Assembly: GCF_038397735.1 (NCBI RefSeq)
Contig: NZ_CP151635.1
Location: forward strand, 3,472,001-3,536,000
Length of the DNA stretch: 64,000 bases
Source of the DNA: Microbacterium sp. LWH13-1.2
GTDB lineage: Bacteria; Actinomycetota; Actinomycetes; Actinomycetales; Microbacteriaceae
Direction: 5' to 3'
The notes beneath the pieces are model-generated. The model ran no database searches and was not told where the DNA came from. It saw only the letters and a program-made list of their open reading frames with translations. Within the stretch, counting starts at the first letter, position 1, and each line of letters begins with the position of its first letter. This document shows positions 57,166-64,000 of this stretch, piece after piece. A program made the translations under genes and the position numbers.

Positions 57166-58042
57166 TCCCCGTTCGACGGATGGCCCGGCGGGCCGCTCGA
57201 CGGATGGCCCAGGCGGCAAGGCCGACCGGCCGTCCACTCGCCCGACCCTGGATGCCGGGGAGCGCTCGCGCCTGGAGCGCGCGTTCCGCATCCCGCGGGC
57301 TCGCTTCCTGATCGGCCTGCCGATCGCCGCGCTGCTGCTGATCTGGTCGTTCAACGGCGCCGAGTTCAACTTCATCAAGCTGGGTGACGGCGCCGTCAAC
57401 ATGGGCGAGTTCCTCTCCCGGCTGTTCCCGCCGGACTTCTCGAAGATCGGCACCATCCTCGCGCTGCTGCTCGAGACGTTCCAGATGGCTGTCGTCGGCA
57501 CGGTGCTCGGCGCCGTGCTGTCGCTGCTCGCCGCGTTCGGCGCATCATCGAACATCGCGCCGAAGTGGGTCTACTACCCGACGCGGTGGGTGATGAACAT
57601 CATCCGCTCGGTGCCCGATCTCGTGTTCGCGCTCATGTTCGTCTCGGCCGTCGGACTCGGCCCGTTCGCCGGCATCCTGGCCATGACCCTCGGATCCATC
57701 GGGTCGATCGGCAAGATCTTCGCCGAGGCCATGGAGCAGGTCGACCGCGGGCCCGTCGTCGCGATGGAAGCGGTCGGCGCCTCGAAGAGGCAGGTCATCC
57801 AATACGGCATCCTGCCGCAGTCGGCGCCCCTGCTGACCTCGTACACGCTGCTGCTGTTCGAAGGCAACGTGCGCGGGGCGACCATCCTCGGCCTGGTCGG
57901 AGCCGGCGGTATCGGTCTCGAACTGACCACCGCCATGCGCATGTACGACTACGGCCACCTCAGCGCCATCATCATCTGCATCATCGTGCTCGTCACGGCG
58001 ATCGACCAGGGCAGTGCCCTCATCCGAAGGAGAATCACATGA
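57149..58042 (+). CDS. Phosphonate-type ABC transporter permease (PhnE-like)
   Basis: A 297-residue permease. A polar N-terminus with a duplicated STDGPAGR/STDGPGGK segment is followed by about six helices from FLIGLPIAALLLIWSFNG. The PhnE core MNIIRSVPDLVFALMFVSAVGLGPFAG and the EAA loop VEAMEAVGASKRQVIQYGILPQ (here AMEAVGASKRQVIQYGILPQ) are well kept. ATG 57149 follows GAGGAGC and overlaps the ATPase by 17 bases; its stop overlaps the phosphatase start by 4. It forms the channel as a homodimer. Confidence 0.9.
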   Translation: MTLTTDPRSTDGPAGRSTDGPGGKADRPSTRPTLDAGERSRLERAFRIPRARFLIGLPIAALLLIWSFNGAEFNFIKLGDGAVNMGEFLSRLFPPDFSKIGTILALLLETFQMAVVGTVLGAVLSLLAAFGASSNIAPKWVYYPTRWVMNIIRSVPDLVFALMFVSAVGLGPFAGILAMTLGSIGSIGKIFAEAMEQVDRGPVVAMEAVGASKRQVIQYGILPQSAPLLTSYTLLLFEGNVRGATILGLVGAGGIGLELTTAMRMYDYGHLSAIIICIIVLVTAIDQGSALIRRRIT

Positions 58043-58803
58043 CCATCGCCGACATCGACCTGGTGCTCAGCGCCCCCGTCAACCTGCGCGATCTCGGCGG
58101 CATTCCGATCGACGGCGGCGTGCTGCGCGAGGGCCTCGCCATTCGCACCGACGACCTCGCCTACGTCACGACCGAGATCGCTTCGCAGCTCGTCGCCGCT
58201 GGGCTCACGGCGATCATCGATCTGCGCTCGCCGCTGGAGGTGTCGGTCACCGGCCGCGGACCCCTCGCCGAGTACCCCGTGGCCTACCACCACCTGCCGT
58301 TGATCGCGGATGTCGGAGAGTCGATGAACCGGGACGCCCCCGAGCTCACCCACGACGCGATGGGGCGGATGTACCTGCGCATGGTCGAGGTGGCGGCTCC
58401 CCAGCTGGTCACTGCGCTGAACGTCATCGCATACACCCCGGGGACCGCGGCTTTCCACTGCGCCGCCGGGCGCGATCGCACCGGTGTGGTGGCGGCAATG
58501 CTGCTGCTCGCTCTCGGGGCGGTGGACGACGACATCGTCGCCGACTACGCCCTCACCGGCGGCAACATGGTCGCGATCATGCAGCGCACAGCCCCGGTGA
58601 TGGGGGCGATGTGGAAGGCCCTCGGGTTCGACGCGGGTGCCGCCGGGGCAAGCGCGGCGCTGCTCGAAGGCTCGATGGAGGTGTCGATGCGCACCCTGCT
58701 CGACACGCTCCGCGAGCAGCACGGCGATGCTCTCGCACCGCTGCGAGCGGCAGGGCTGTCGGACGCGACAGTCGCTCGGCTCCGTGAGCGGGCGCTGGTG
58801 TGA
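58039..58803 (+). CDS. Tyrosine-phosphatase-like protein co-transcribed with a PhnCDE importer
   Basis: A 254-residue cytosolic phosphatase of the dual-specificity/PTP group (Y_phosphatase3 type, as in MptpB). NLRDLGG at 15-21 and DLRSPLE at 61-67 are family marks; the P-loop HCAAGRDRTG gives the nucleophile Cys 141 and Arg 147. Start and stop overlap the permease and TetR genes by 4 bp, so it belongs to the import operon. A phosphatase here may remove phosphate from an imported organophosphate, or act on a phosphoprotein or phosphoinositide; neither is shown. No lyase genes for phosphonates are nearby. Confidence 0.85.
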   Translation: MTIADIDLVLSAPVNLRDLGGIPIDGGVLREGLAIRTDDLAYVTTEIASQLVAAGLTAIIDLRSPLEVSVTGRGPLAEYPVAYHHLPLIADVGESMNRDAPELTHDAMGRMYLRMVEVAAPQLVTALNVIAYTPGTAAFHCAAGRDRTGVVAAMLLLALGAVDDDIVADYALTGGNMVAIMQRTAPVMGAMWKALGFDAGAAGASAALLEGSMEVSMRTLLDTLREQHGDALAPLRAAGLSDATVARLRERALV

Positions 58804-59438
58804 TCACGGCTGTGCCGCAGGATGACGCCGGGGCTGCGGTTCGCCGCCGTCCCGGTCGCCCGCGTGATGAGGACATGGACGGGCAGATCGTCGCCGCGAC
58901 GCTCGAGATCATCGATGCCGGTGAGGAGGTGACCGTGAGCCGCGTCGTCGCGCGGAGCGGGGTGAGTCGGGCGGCGCTGTACCGACGATGGCCGTCGCTC
59001 ACGACGTTGATCGCGGCCGCGCTCGACGTCGGGCGCATGGTGCCGCCGGAGTATCCGGATGGCGTCGATCTTCGCGATGCGCTGTTCGACGGGCTCGGGC
59101 TCGGCGAGAGCGGAGTCGCGCTGTCGGTCGCGGCATCCGGGTATGCGGAGGAGCGGTTCCGTCAGCGCATCCGTCTCGTGATGTCGGACCGTGCGCTGCA
59201 GAAGGCGTACTGGCAGTCACATGTGTCGCGAAGGCGGGTGCCGCTGCTGAACGCGCTGCGCGCAGGGATCGCGCGCGGTGAGCTGCGGCCGGATCTCGAC
59301 GTCGATGCGTGCTTCGATGCGATCGCCGGCACCGCGTACTACCAGATCGTCGTGCGCGGCGATCGGATGGACGACCCCGCGGTGGCGGCACGGCTGCGCG
59401 CGGCGGTCGACGTGATCTGGCGCGGGATGCTCGCCTGA
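58800..59438 (+). CDS. TetR family transcriptional regulator
   Basis: A 212-residue TetR protein and last gene of the PhnDCE operon. The HTH lies at residues 25-70: DMDGQIVAATLEIIDAGEEVTVSRVVARSGVSRAALYRRWPSL, given here as VSRVVARSGVSRAALYRRW. The C-terminal part resembles the TetR_C_16-like domain (DLDVDACFDAIAGTAYYQIVVRG). GTG 58800 overlaps the phosphatase stop by 4 bp. Being encoded at the operon end, it may control the operon; no clear operator palindrome was found before the PhnD gene. Ligand unknown. Confidence 0.87.
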   Translation: MITAVPQDDAGAAVRRRPGRPRDEDMDGQIVAATLEIIDAGEEVTVSRVVARSGVSRAALYRRWPSLTTLIAAALDVGRMVPPEYPDGVDLRDALFDGLGLGESGVALSVAASGYAEERFRQRIRLVMSDRALQKAYWQSHVSRRRVPLLNALRAGIARGELRPDLDVDACFDAIAGTAYYQIVVRGDRMDDPAVAARLRAAVDVIWRGMLA

Positions 59439-59563
59439 CACCCACCGGGTGCGGACTGCCGCTGGATCGTCCGGCTGGCGAATCCCCAGGTGGCGGACGA
59501 TTGGCCGTAACCCACCCAGCCAACCGGGATTCGACCAGCCATCCGGGACGTCAGTGAGCGCGC

Positions 59564-59887
59564 TTACTCGAGCCACTCCGTGATGAAGCGGTCGCTCGCA
59601 TGGATGTGGGTGGCCTCATACGTGCCGCCGTCGAGCACCTCGAATCGGTGGTCGACGAGCGCCGGGACGACCAGCACCTGCCCTCCGGATCCGACGACCT
59701 GCTCGTCGCCCACGGTGAAGAGTGCGCGGCCCCGGTGGATGACGAAGGTCTCGGCGTACGGATGCCGGTGCAGTCGCGGCCCGCTGCCGACCGCTGAGGT
59801 GAACTCGCGGATGATGCTCACGGGCGAGCCGATCAGGTGGCCCTCGATATTCGCGTCGAGGGCCACGTCGATGGGTGAGATGGTCAT
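59564..59887 (-). CDS. Cupin domain protein
   Basis: A 107-residue single-domain cupin. Motif 1 is seen as GPRLHRHPYAETFVIHRGRALF (His, His, Glu, His pattern in LHRHPYAETFVIHRG) and motif 2 as GQVLVVPALVDHRFEVL. A metal could be held by the three His and one Glu. Small cupins of this kind act as isomerases, dioxygenases or sugar-binding proteins; none can be selected. It lies 97 bp upstream-to-downstream of the MMPL stop on the same strand and 125 bp from the convergent TetR stop. Probably its own transcript. Confidence 0.82.
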   Translation of the reverse strand: MTISPIDVALDANIEGHLIGSPVSIIREFTSAVGSGPRLHRHPYAETFVIHRGRALFTVGDEQVVGSGGQVLVVPALVDHRFEVLDGGTYEATHIHASDRFITEWLE

Positions 59888-59983
59888 GGAGCCTCCTTGG
59901 TGGCTGAGGCTACCGACGCGCGCCCGTGCACGGAAGAGGCGGCGTACTGTTGCCGCCTCATCCGGGTTCCGGGGTGCGTGACG

Positions 59984-62524
59984 TCAGCGCGCCTCGGTCG
60001 TTCCCGAGCTCGGCACGACCTGCACGGTGTCCGTCCGCACGCCGGGGTGGTCGCGCTCGAGCGCTGCACCTTCCATGTCGACGTTGGGGAGGATGCGGTC
60101 GAGCCACCGCGGCAGCCACCAGGCCGAACGGCCGAGCAGGTGCATGAGGGCTGGCATGAGCAGCATCCGCACGACGAAGGCGTCGAGCAGCACCCCGAAG
60201 GCGAGGCCGAAGCCGATCGAGCGGATGATGGTCGACTCGGAGAAGATGAACCCGCCGAACACCGACACCATGATGAGCGCCGCGGCGATGACGACCGAGC
60301 GGCCAGCGCGGAATCCCTGCGCGACGGCATCGCGAGCCGACGCTCCGTGCACGTAGGCCTCGCGCATGCCCGAGGCGAGGAACAGCTGGTAGTCCATCGC
60401 GAGCCCGAACAGGATTCCGACGAGGATGACGGGCAGGAAGCTCAGGATCGGCCCCGGACTGTCCAACCCGATGAGGTCGGCACCCCAGCCCCACTGGAAC
60501 ACGGCGACGATCAGGCCGTAGGTCGCGAACAGCGAGAGGACGAATCCGCCGGTGGCGATGATCGGCACGAGCAGCGAGCGGAACACGACGATCATGATGA
60601 GCAGCGAGAGTCCGACGACGACCACGAGGTAGAGGGGCAGAACGCCGGCCAGCGCCTCGGAGATGTCGATGTTGGTCGCCGCCTGACCGGCCACGCCGAG
60701 CGTGATGCCGCCGTCGAGCTGGGGCAGGGCGCGGATGTCCTGCACGAGCTTCTCGGTCGACGCGCTGTTCGGGCCTTCGGCCGGCAGTACCTGGAACGCG
60801 AGCAGGGTGTTGTCGTCGGAGGTCGCGATCGGGGCGACGGCGACGACGTCATCCTGATCGGCGATCTTCTGGGCGACCTCGACCTGGGTGGCGAGAAGGT
60901 CGTCGTCGCTCACCGCGTCGTCGAGGGTGGCCGTGACGAGCAGCGGCCCGTTGGCGCCTTCGCCGAACTGCTCGTCGACGATGTGGAACGCCCGGTAGCT
61001 GGTCGAGTCCGAGGGCTCGCTCGCACCGTCGGGCAGTCCGAGGCGCATCGACATCGAGGGGATCGCGACGATCAGCAGGGCGATCACGCTGACGAGCACG
61101 GTGACGATCGCGCGCAGCGTCGACATGCGCTTCACCGGCTTGCCCGCGGCGTGGTGCTGACCGATCGTGGCACGGGCCTTGCCGCTGAGCAGGCGGGTGC
61201 CGACGAGTCCGAGGATCGCGGGAGCGAGCGTGATCGCGACGAGCACGGCGACGGCGACACAGACGGCACCGACGGTGCCCATGAGTCCGAGGAACGGCAC
61301 GCCTGTCACGTTGAGAGCGAGCAGCGCCACGATCACCGTGGTTCCGGCGAACACGACGGCTGTGCCCGAGGTGCCCGTCGCGAGCCCGATGGATTCGCGA
61401 ACCGGAACACCGTTGAGCAGCTGCTTGCGGTGTCGGTTGACGATGAAGAGCGAGTAGTCGATGCCGACCGCGAGGCCCAGCATGACACCGAGCACCGGGG
61501 TGACGGATGCCATGTCGACGACGCCCGAGAAGGCGAGGGATGCCGTCACGCCGACACCCACGCCGACGACGGCCGTCACGATCGGCAGCGCGGCACCGAT
61601 GAGCGACCCGAGCATGACGATCAGGACGATCGCGGCGAACGCGAGGCCGATCGCCTCTCCGACGCCGAAGATCTCGGGCACACCCTGCGCGATGTCGGTG
61701 CCGAAGTCGACCTCGACGCCATCGATGGGGGAGGACTCGAAGTGCTCGATCGTGCCTTCCTTGACCGCTTCGGAGAGCTCGAGGCGGGGGTCTTCGAACG
61801 AGACGTTGACGATCGCGGTCGAGCCGTCGTCGGACACGACGCCGATGCCGTCGGTGAGGTCGAGGAGCGTGGATCCGAGGTCGACCTTCTCGGCGTTGGC
61901 GTCGAGCTCGTCGCGCGACTCGTCGATCGTCTTCTGCTGGGCGTCGAGTTCGGCGAGCTGGGCGTTGAGCGCGGCGATCTGCGCGTCGAGTTCGGCGAGC
62001 TGGGCCGCGGGAGCTCCGCCCGCCTCGGCCTGTGTCCGAGCGGTGGTGAGCTGTTCCAGACCCGCATCGAGCTGGGTGCGTCCGTCGTCGAGCTGTGTCT
62101 GACCGGCATCCAGCTGGGCGCGGCCTCCTTCGATCTGGTCCTTGCCGTCGGCGAGGTCCTGCGCCTGCACGGCCTGCTGCTGCTGCGCGTCGAACGGGTC
62201 GATGACCGAGGCGACGCCGTCGAGGTCTTCGGCACTCTTCGCGAGTGCGGAGATGCCCTGCTTCTGCTGCTCGGTGAAAGCCGAGCCGTCGGTCGTCCGA
62301 TAGACCACGGTTCCCGTGCCGCCGGCGGTGTCCGGCAGCTTCTCGGCGAGCTGGTCGGTCACGGCACCCGAGGCGGTGCCGGGGATGTCGAAGCTGTTGC
62401 TCAGCGTGCCGCCGAGCGTGAGGAACGCGCCGATGCCGAGTCCGAGGATCACGACCCACGAGACGATCACCGTCCACGCCTTGCGCGCAGCGAGAGAACC
62501 CAGACGGTAGAGCAGTGAGGCCAA
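59984..62524 (-). CDS. MMPL family (RND superfamily) transporter
   Basis: An 846-residue transporter with twelve helices in the 1+5+1+5 RND layout. The first helix is at residues 15-38 (WTVIVSWVVILGLGIGAFL); the first extracytoplasmic loop contains a long Gln/Asp/Leu-rich coiled-coil region with repeated AQLAELDAQIAALNAQLAELD-type heptads (in part AQLAELDAQIAALNAQL). Proton-relay segment GLAVGIDYSLFIVNRHRKQL in helix 4 and its counterpart FGLAMDYQLFLASGMREAYV in helix 10 each hold the Asp-Tyr pair. The family exports lipids or drugs. TTG 62524 is the start, set by AAGGAG 6 bases before it. Divergent from a TetR gene. Confidence 0.92.
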   Translation of the reverse strand: MASLLYRLGSLAARKAWTVIVSWVVILGLGIGAFLTLGGTLSNSFDIPGTASGAVTDQLAEKLPDTAGGTGTVVYRTTDGSAFTEQQKQGISALAKSAEDLDGVASVIDPFDAQQQQAVQAQDLADGKDQIEGGRAQLDAGQTQLDDGRTQLDAGLEQLTTARTQAEAGGAPAAQLAELDAQIAALNAQLAELDAQQKTIDESRDELDANAEKVDLGSTLLDLTDGIGVVSDDGSTAIVNVSFEDPRLELSEAVKEGTIEHFESSPIDGVEVDFGTDIAQGVPEIFGVGEAIGLAFAAIVLIVMLGSLIGAALPIVTAVVGVGVGVTASLAFSGVVDMASVTPVLGVMLGLAVGIDYSLFIVNRHRKQLLNGVPVRESIGLATGTSGTAVVFAGTTVIVALLALNVTGVPFLGLMGTVGAVCVAVAVLVAITLAPAILGLVGTRLLSGKARATIGQHHAAGKPVKRMSTLRAIVTVLVSVIALLIVAIPSMSMRLGLPDGASEPSDSTSYRAFHIVDEQFGEGANGPLLVTATLDDAVSDDDLLATQVEVAQKIADQDDVVAVAPIATSDDNTLLAFQVLPAEGPNSASTEKLVQDIRALPQLDGGITLGVAGQAATNIDISEALAGVLPLYLVVVVGLSLLIMIVVFRSLLVPIIATGGFVLSLFATYGLIVAVFQWGWGADLIGLDSPGPILSFLPVILVGILFGLAMDYQLFLASGMREAYVHGASARDAVAQGFRAGRSVVIAAALIMVSVFGGFIFSESTIIRSIGFGLAFGVLLDAFVVRMLLMPALMHLLGRSAWWLPRWLDRILPNVDMEGAALERDHPGVRTDTVQVVPSSGTTEAR

Positions 62525-62547
62525 AACGATCTCCTTCAGACGGATAG

Positions 62548-62563
62548 ATCATACGGTGCGTAT
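62548..62563. promoter_or_regulatory. TetR operator between MMPL and TetR genes
   Basis: A 13-bp perfect dyad ATACG-GTG-CGTAT (62551-62563) overlaps a minus-strand -10-like TATGAT (62553-62548) for the MMPL gene. A plus-strand TATCCT (62583-62588) lies 5 bases before the TetR GTG, so the regulator is probably leaderless. Control of both genes is likely. Confidence 0.72.
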
Positions 62564-62593
62564 CGTCTAGGGTTCTGTGGTTATCCTGAACGT

Positions 62594-63166
62594 GTGGTGA
62601 ACGAGCATCGAAGCGGGCCTGTGCGCAGCACTGCTGCCCGGGAGGCGATCCTCGACGCCACCTCCCGCCTGTTCCACAATCAGGGCTACGACCGTCTGAC
62701 GATCGAGGGGATCGCGAAAGAGGCCGGCGTCGGCAAGCAGACCATCTATCGGTGGTGGCCCTCGCGGGGAGCGTTGATCGGCGAGTGCCTCGCCGAGGGG
62801 CGCCTGATTCCGGTCGACTTCGTCGTGCCCGACACCGGAGACCTCGCCGCCGACGTCGAGACCTGGCTGCGCAGCGTGCTCTCGATCCTCGAGGCTCCCG
62901 AGGGCGGAGCGCTGCTGCGCTCGCTCGTCGCCGCTGCCACCGAGGATGCCGGCGTCGGCGCTCACCTCGGTGACAGCCTCGGCGTGGAGAAGTACCTCAC
63001 CGAGCGCATCCGCGGGGGTATCCGCGACGGACAGCTCGCCGAAGACGCCCCTGTCGAGCAGCTCGGGAGAGCGATCCTCGGGGCGATCATCGTCGAGTCG
63101 CTGGGGCGCGAGCACCACGACCCGGAGTCGATCGTGCAGCTGACCCGCTTCTTCTTCTCGCGCTAG
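62594..63166 (+). CDS. TetR family transcriptional regulator of the MMPL exporter
   Basis: A 190-residue TetR protein. HTH at residues 15-60: REAILDATSRLFHNQGYDRLTIEGIAKEAGVGKQTIYRWWPSR, here IEGIAKEAGVGKQTIYRWW as the recognition unit. The C-terminal domain is of the TetR_C_16/AcrR type (LVAAATEDAGVGAHLGDSL, QLGRAILGAIIVESLGRE). GTG 62594 or the adjacent GTG 62597 starts the protein just after a -10-like box. Divergent from the MMPL gene with a dyad between them, so it is its probable repressor. Ligand unknown. Confidence 0.9.
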   Translation: MVNEHRSGPVRSTAAREAILDATSRLFHNQGYDRLTIEGIAKEAGVGKQTIYRWWPSRGALIGECLAEGRLIPVDFVVPDTGDLAADVETWLRSVLSILEAPEGGALLRSLVAAATEDAGVGAHLGDSLGVEKYLTERIRGGIRDGQLAEDAPVEQLGRAILGAIIVESLGREHHDPESIVQLTRFFFSR

Positions 63167-63220
63167 CAGCAGGCGGCGGCACACGCACAGGCACAGCCGC
63201 GGTCACCAGCGCCGGGGTGG

Positions 63221-63931
63221 TCATCGCGCCGAGACCGCTCTGCCGCCGCCGGTCTGCGCCTCCAGGCCCGAGCGGTGACCGTGCGCGAAGGAGCCGGGAT
63301 CCGCGCCGCGCCGCCGTCGGGAATGCTTCGTCGTCATCTCGTCGACCGCGGCATCCACTCGGCTGCGCCGCGAGGTGAGCACGAGTTCGGTGCCCGTGCC
63401 GCTCTCTTCGACAGCGGCGCGGCGACCCTCTTCGATCCGATCCATGGCACCGACGGCGAAGCCCCGGATGAAGCCGCTGCGCGCTCGACGTTTCACCCCG
63501 TCGCGATGACCGATGTACAGATCTCGATGCTCGAGCCACCAGCTGCGCATCGCGACCATCGCCTGCACCTCCAGGCTGGCTGTCAGCGTCTGGACCTGCG
63601 TCACGTCGGACGCGTGCCCGACCAGGAGCAGGCCCGTGATCGGCGGATACTCGGCGAGCAGCGGACGCACGACGCCGAGCGCCCTGGCCACGCCGATGCC
63701 GATCTCGCGGAGATCTTTCGCATAGACGCCGCGGAACAGCATCCGCTCGGTGACGATCTGCTCTCGAGTCTGCCCCAGCCGGCCTCGTCGTTCATCGATC
63801 TGCGCCTGCTCGATGCCGTACTTCACGATGAGTCGTTCGGCGTGCTCGGTCAGAGCCTCGGCCTCTTCGGGCGTCGTGCTCTCGGCTTTGGCGAGCAGTT
63901 TCGCGATGAGGTCGAGTTTGGCTTCGGTCAT
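63221..63931 (-). CDS. DUF2786 domain protein
   Basis: A 236-residue soluble protein. The N-terminal DUF2786 domain (about 40 residues) reads KLDLIAKLLAKAESTTPEEAEALTEHAERLIVKYGI in parts such as LIAKLLAKAEST and EEAEALTEHAERLIVKYGI. The middle has YAKDLREIGIGVARALGVV and LVGHASDVTQVQTLTASLEVQAM, which looks like the domain shared by phage and plasmid DUF2786/DUF7168 proteins. The C-terminus is Arg/Ser/Gly-rich and basic. Such proteins are common in actinobacteria and phages with unknown role; nucleic-acid binding is a guess. ATG 63931; nothing is recognised in 63932-64000. Confidence 0.82.
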   Translation of the reverse strand: MTEAKLDLIAKLLAKAESTTPEEAEALTEHAERLIVKYGIEQAQIDERRGRLGQTREQIVTERMLFRGVYAKDLREIGIGVARALGVVRPLLAEYPPITGLLLVGHASDVTQVQTLTASLEVQAMVAMRSWWLEHRDLYIGHRDGVKRRARSGFIRGFAVGAMDRIEEGRRAAVEESGTGTELVLTSRRSRVDAAVDEMTTKHSRRRRGADPGSFAHGHRSGLEAQTGGGRAVSAR

Positions 63932-64000
63932 GGCATCCCCCTTGGATCTGTGATGCCTCGAATCCTTCGCGGGGGTGCCTACATTCAGAGGCAGGACTCC

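Noticed and set aside
1..64000. tRNA, rRNA, prophage, integrase or transposase genes
   Set aside because: No cloverleaf-like segments with CCA ends, rRNA motifs, or proteins of these families were recognised on either strand by eye.

Overview
The window is high-GC actinobacterial chromosome. Codon third positions are almost always G or C, GTG starts are common, and many genes have a -10-like hexamer seven bases before the start codon, which suggests leaderless mRNA. Family content (SCO4848-type small membrane protein, DUF427, DUF1048 with PadR and DrrAB-type ABC, MMPL exporter with TetR, CHAT protein, DUF2786) fits a soil or plant-associated member of Microbacteriaceae, probably Microbacterium-like. 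That placement is an inference from style and gene content; no database search was run. No rRNA, tRNA, CRISPR array, transposase, prophage or origin was seen.

Layout. 1-3.9 kb: end of a lactonase-like beta-propeller gene, an MFS pump behind a near-perfect SoxR box, a flavoprotein disulfide reductase and a DUF427 protein. 3.9-7.3 kb: a complete four-gene OpuC-type osmoprotectant importer. 7.3-9 kb: an AI-2E family transporter and a chorismate mutase. 9.1-18.9 kb: a carbohydrate locus with a ROK regulator, a MalEFG-type ABC importer and, divergently, SIS isomerase/deaminase, ROK kinase, PfkB kinase, class II aldolase and a DeoR regulator. The order of activities resembles the galactosamine (Aga) route to triose phosphates. 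19.2-25.1 kb: TPR-CHAT caspase-like protein, a small membrane protein, a cytoplasmic subtilase, an unknown partner protein and an ECF-like sigma factor; this is the strongest candidate for an under-described system. 25.1-30.6 kb: small membrane protein next to a 7-bp tandem repeat, GyrI-like protein, MarR/SDR pair, MFS/ArsR pair with a triple operator, FUSC-type exporter. 30.8-35.5 kb: two ABC export modules, one led by a GntR (YtrA) regulator and one by a TetR regulator. 35.6-36.8 kb: RlmG/RsmC-like methyltransferase whose interdomain linker is encoded by a palindromic repeat. 37.2-40.6 kb: a second, ProU-type glycine betaine importer with a CBS-bearing ATPase. 40.9-44.7 kb: a sortase-type surface protein and a lipase maturation factor homologue with a 3' frameshift. 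44.8-47.1 kb: PadR-regulated DrrAB-like exporter with a DUF1048 protein. 47.2-55.2 kb: GDSL hydrolase, CorA, SDR/methyltransferase/coiled-coil operon, regulator plus serine hydrolase, DksA/TraR protein. 55.4-59.4 kb: PhnDCE importer co-transcribed with a tyrosine-phosphatase-like enzyme and a TetR regulator. 59.6-63.9 kb: cupin, MMPL exporter with TetR, DUF2786 protein.

Themes. The segment is rich in transport with local regulation: seven regulator/target pairs have visible operators. Osmotic protection is covered twice by importers of different architecture. Two 86-bp palindromic elements sharing termini (one intergenic, one inside a coding region) point to a small dispersed repeat family. 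The CHAT/subtilase/sigma block carries two predicted proteases and its own sigma factor and is flanked by a heptanucleotide microsatellite.
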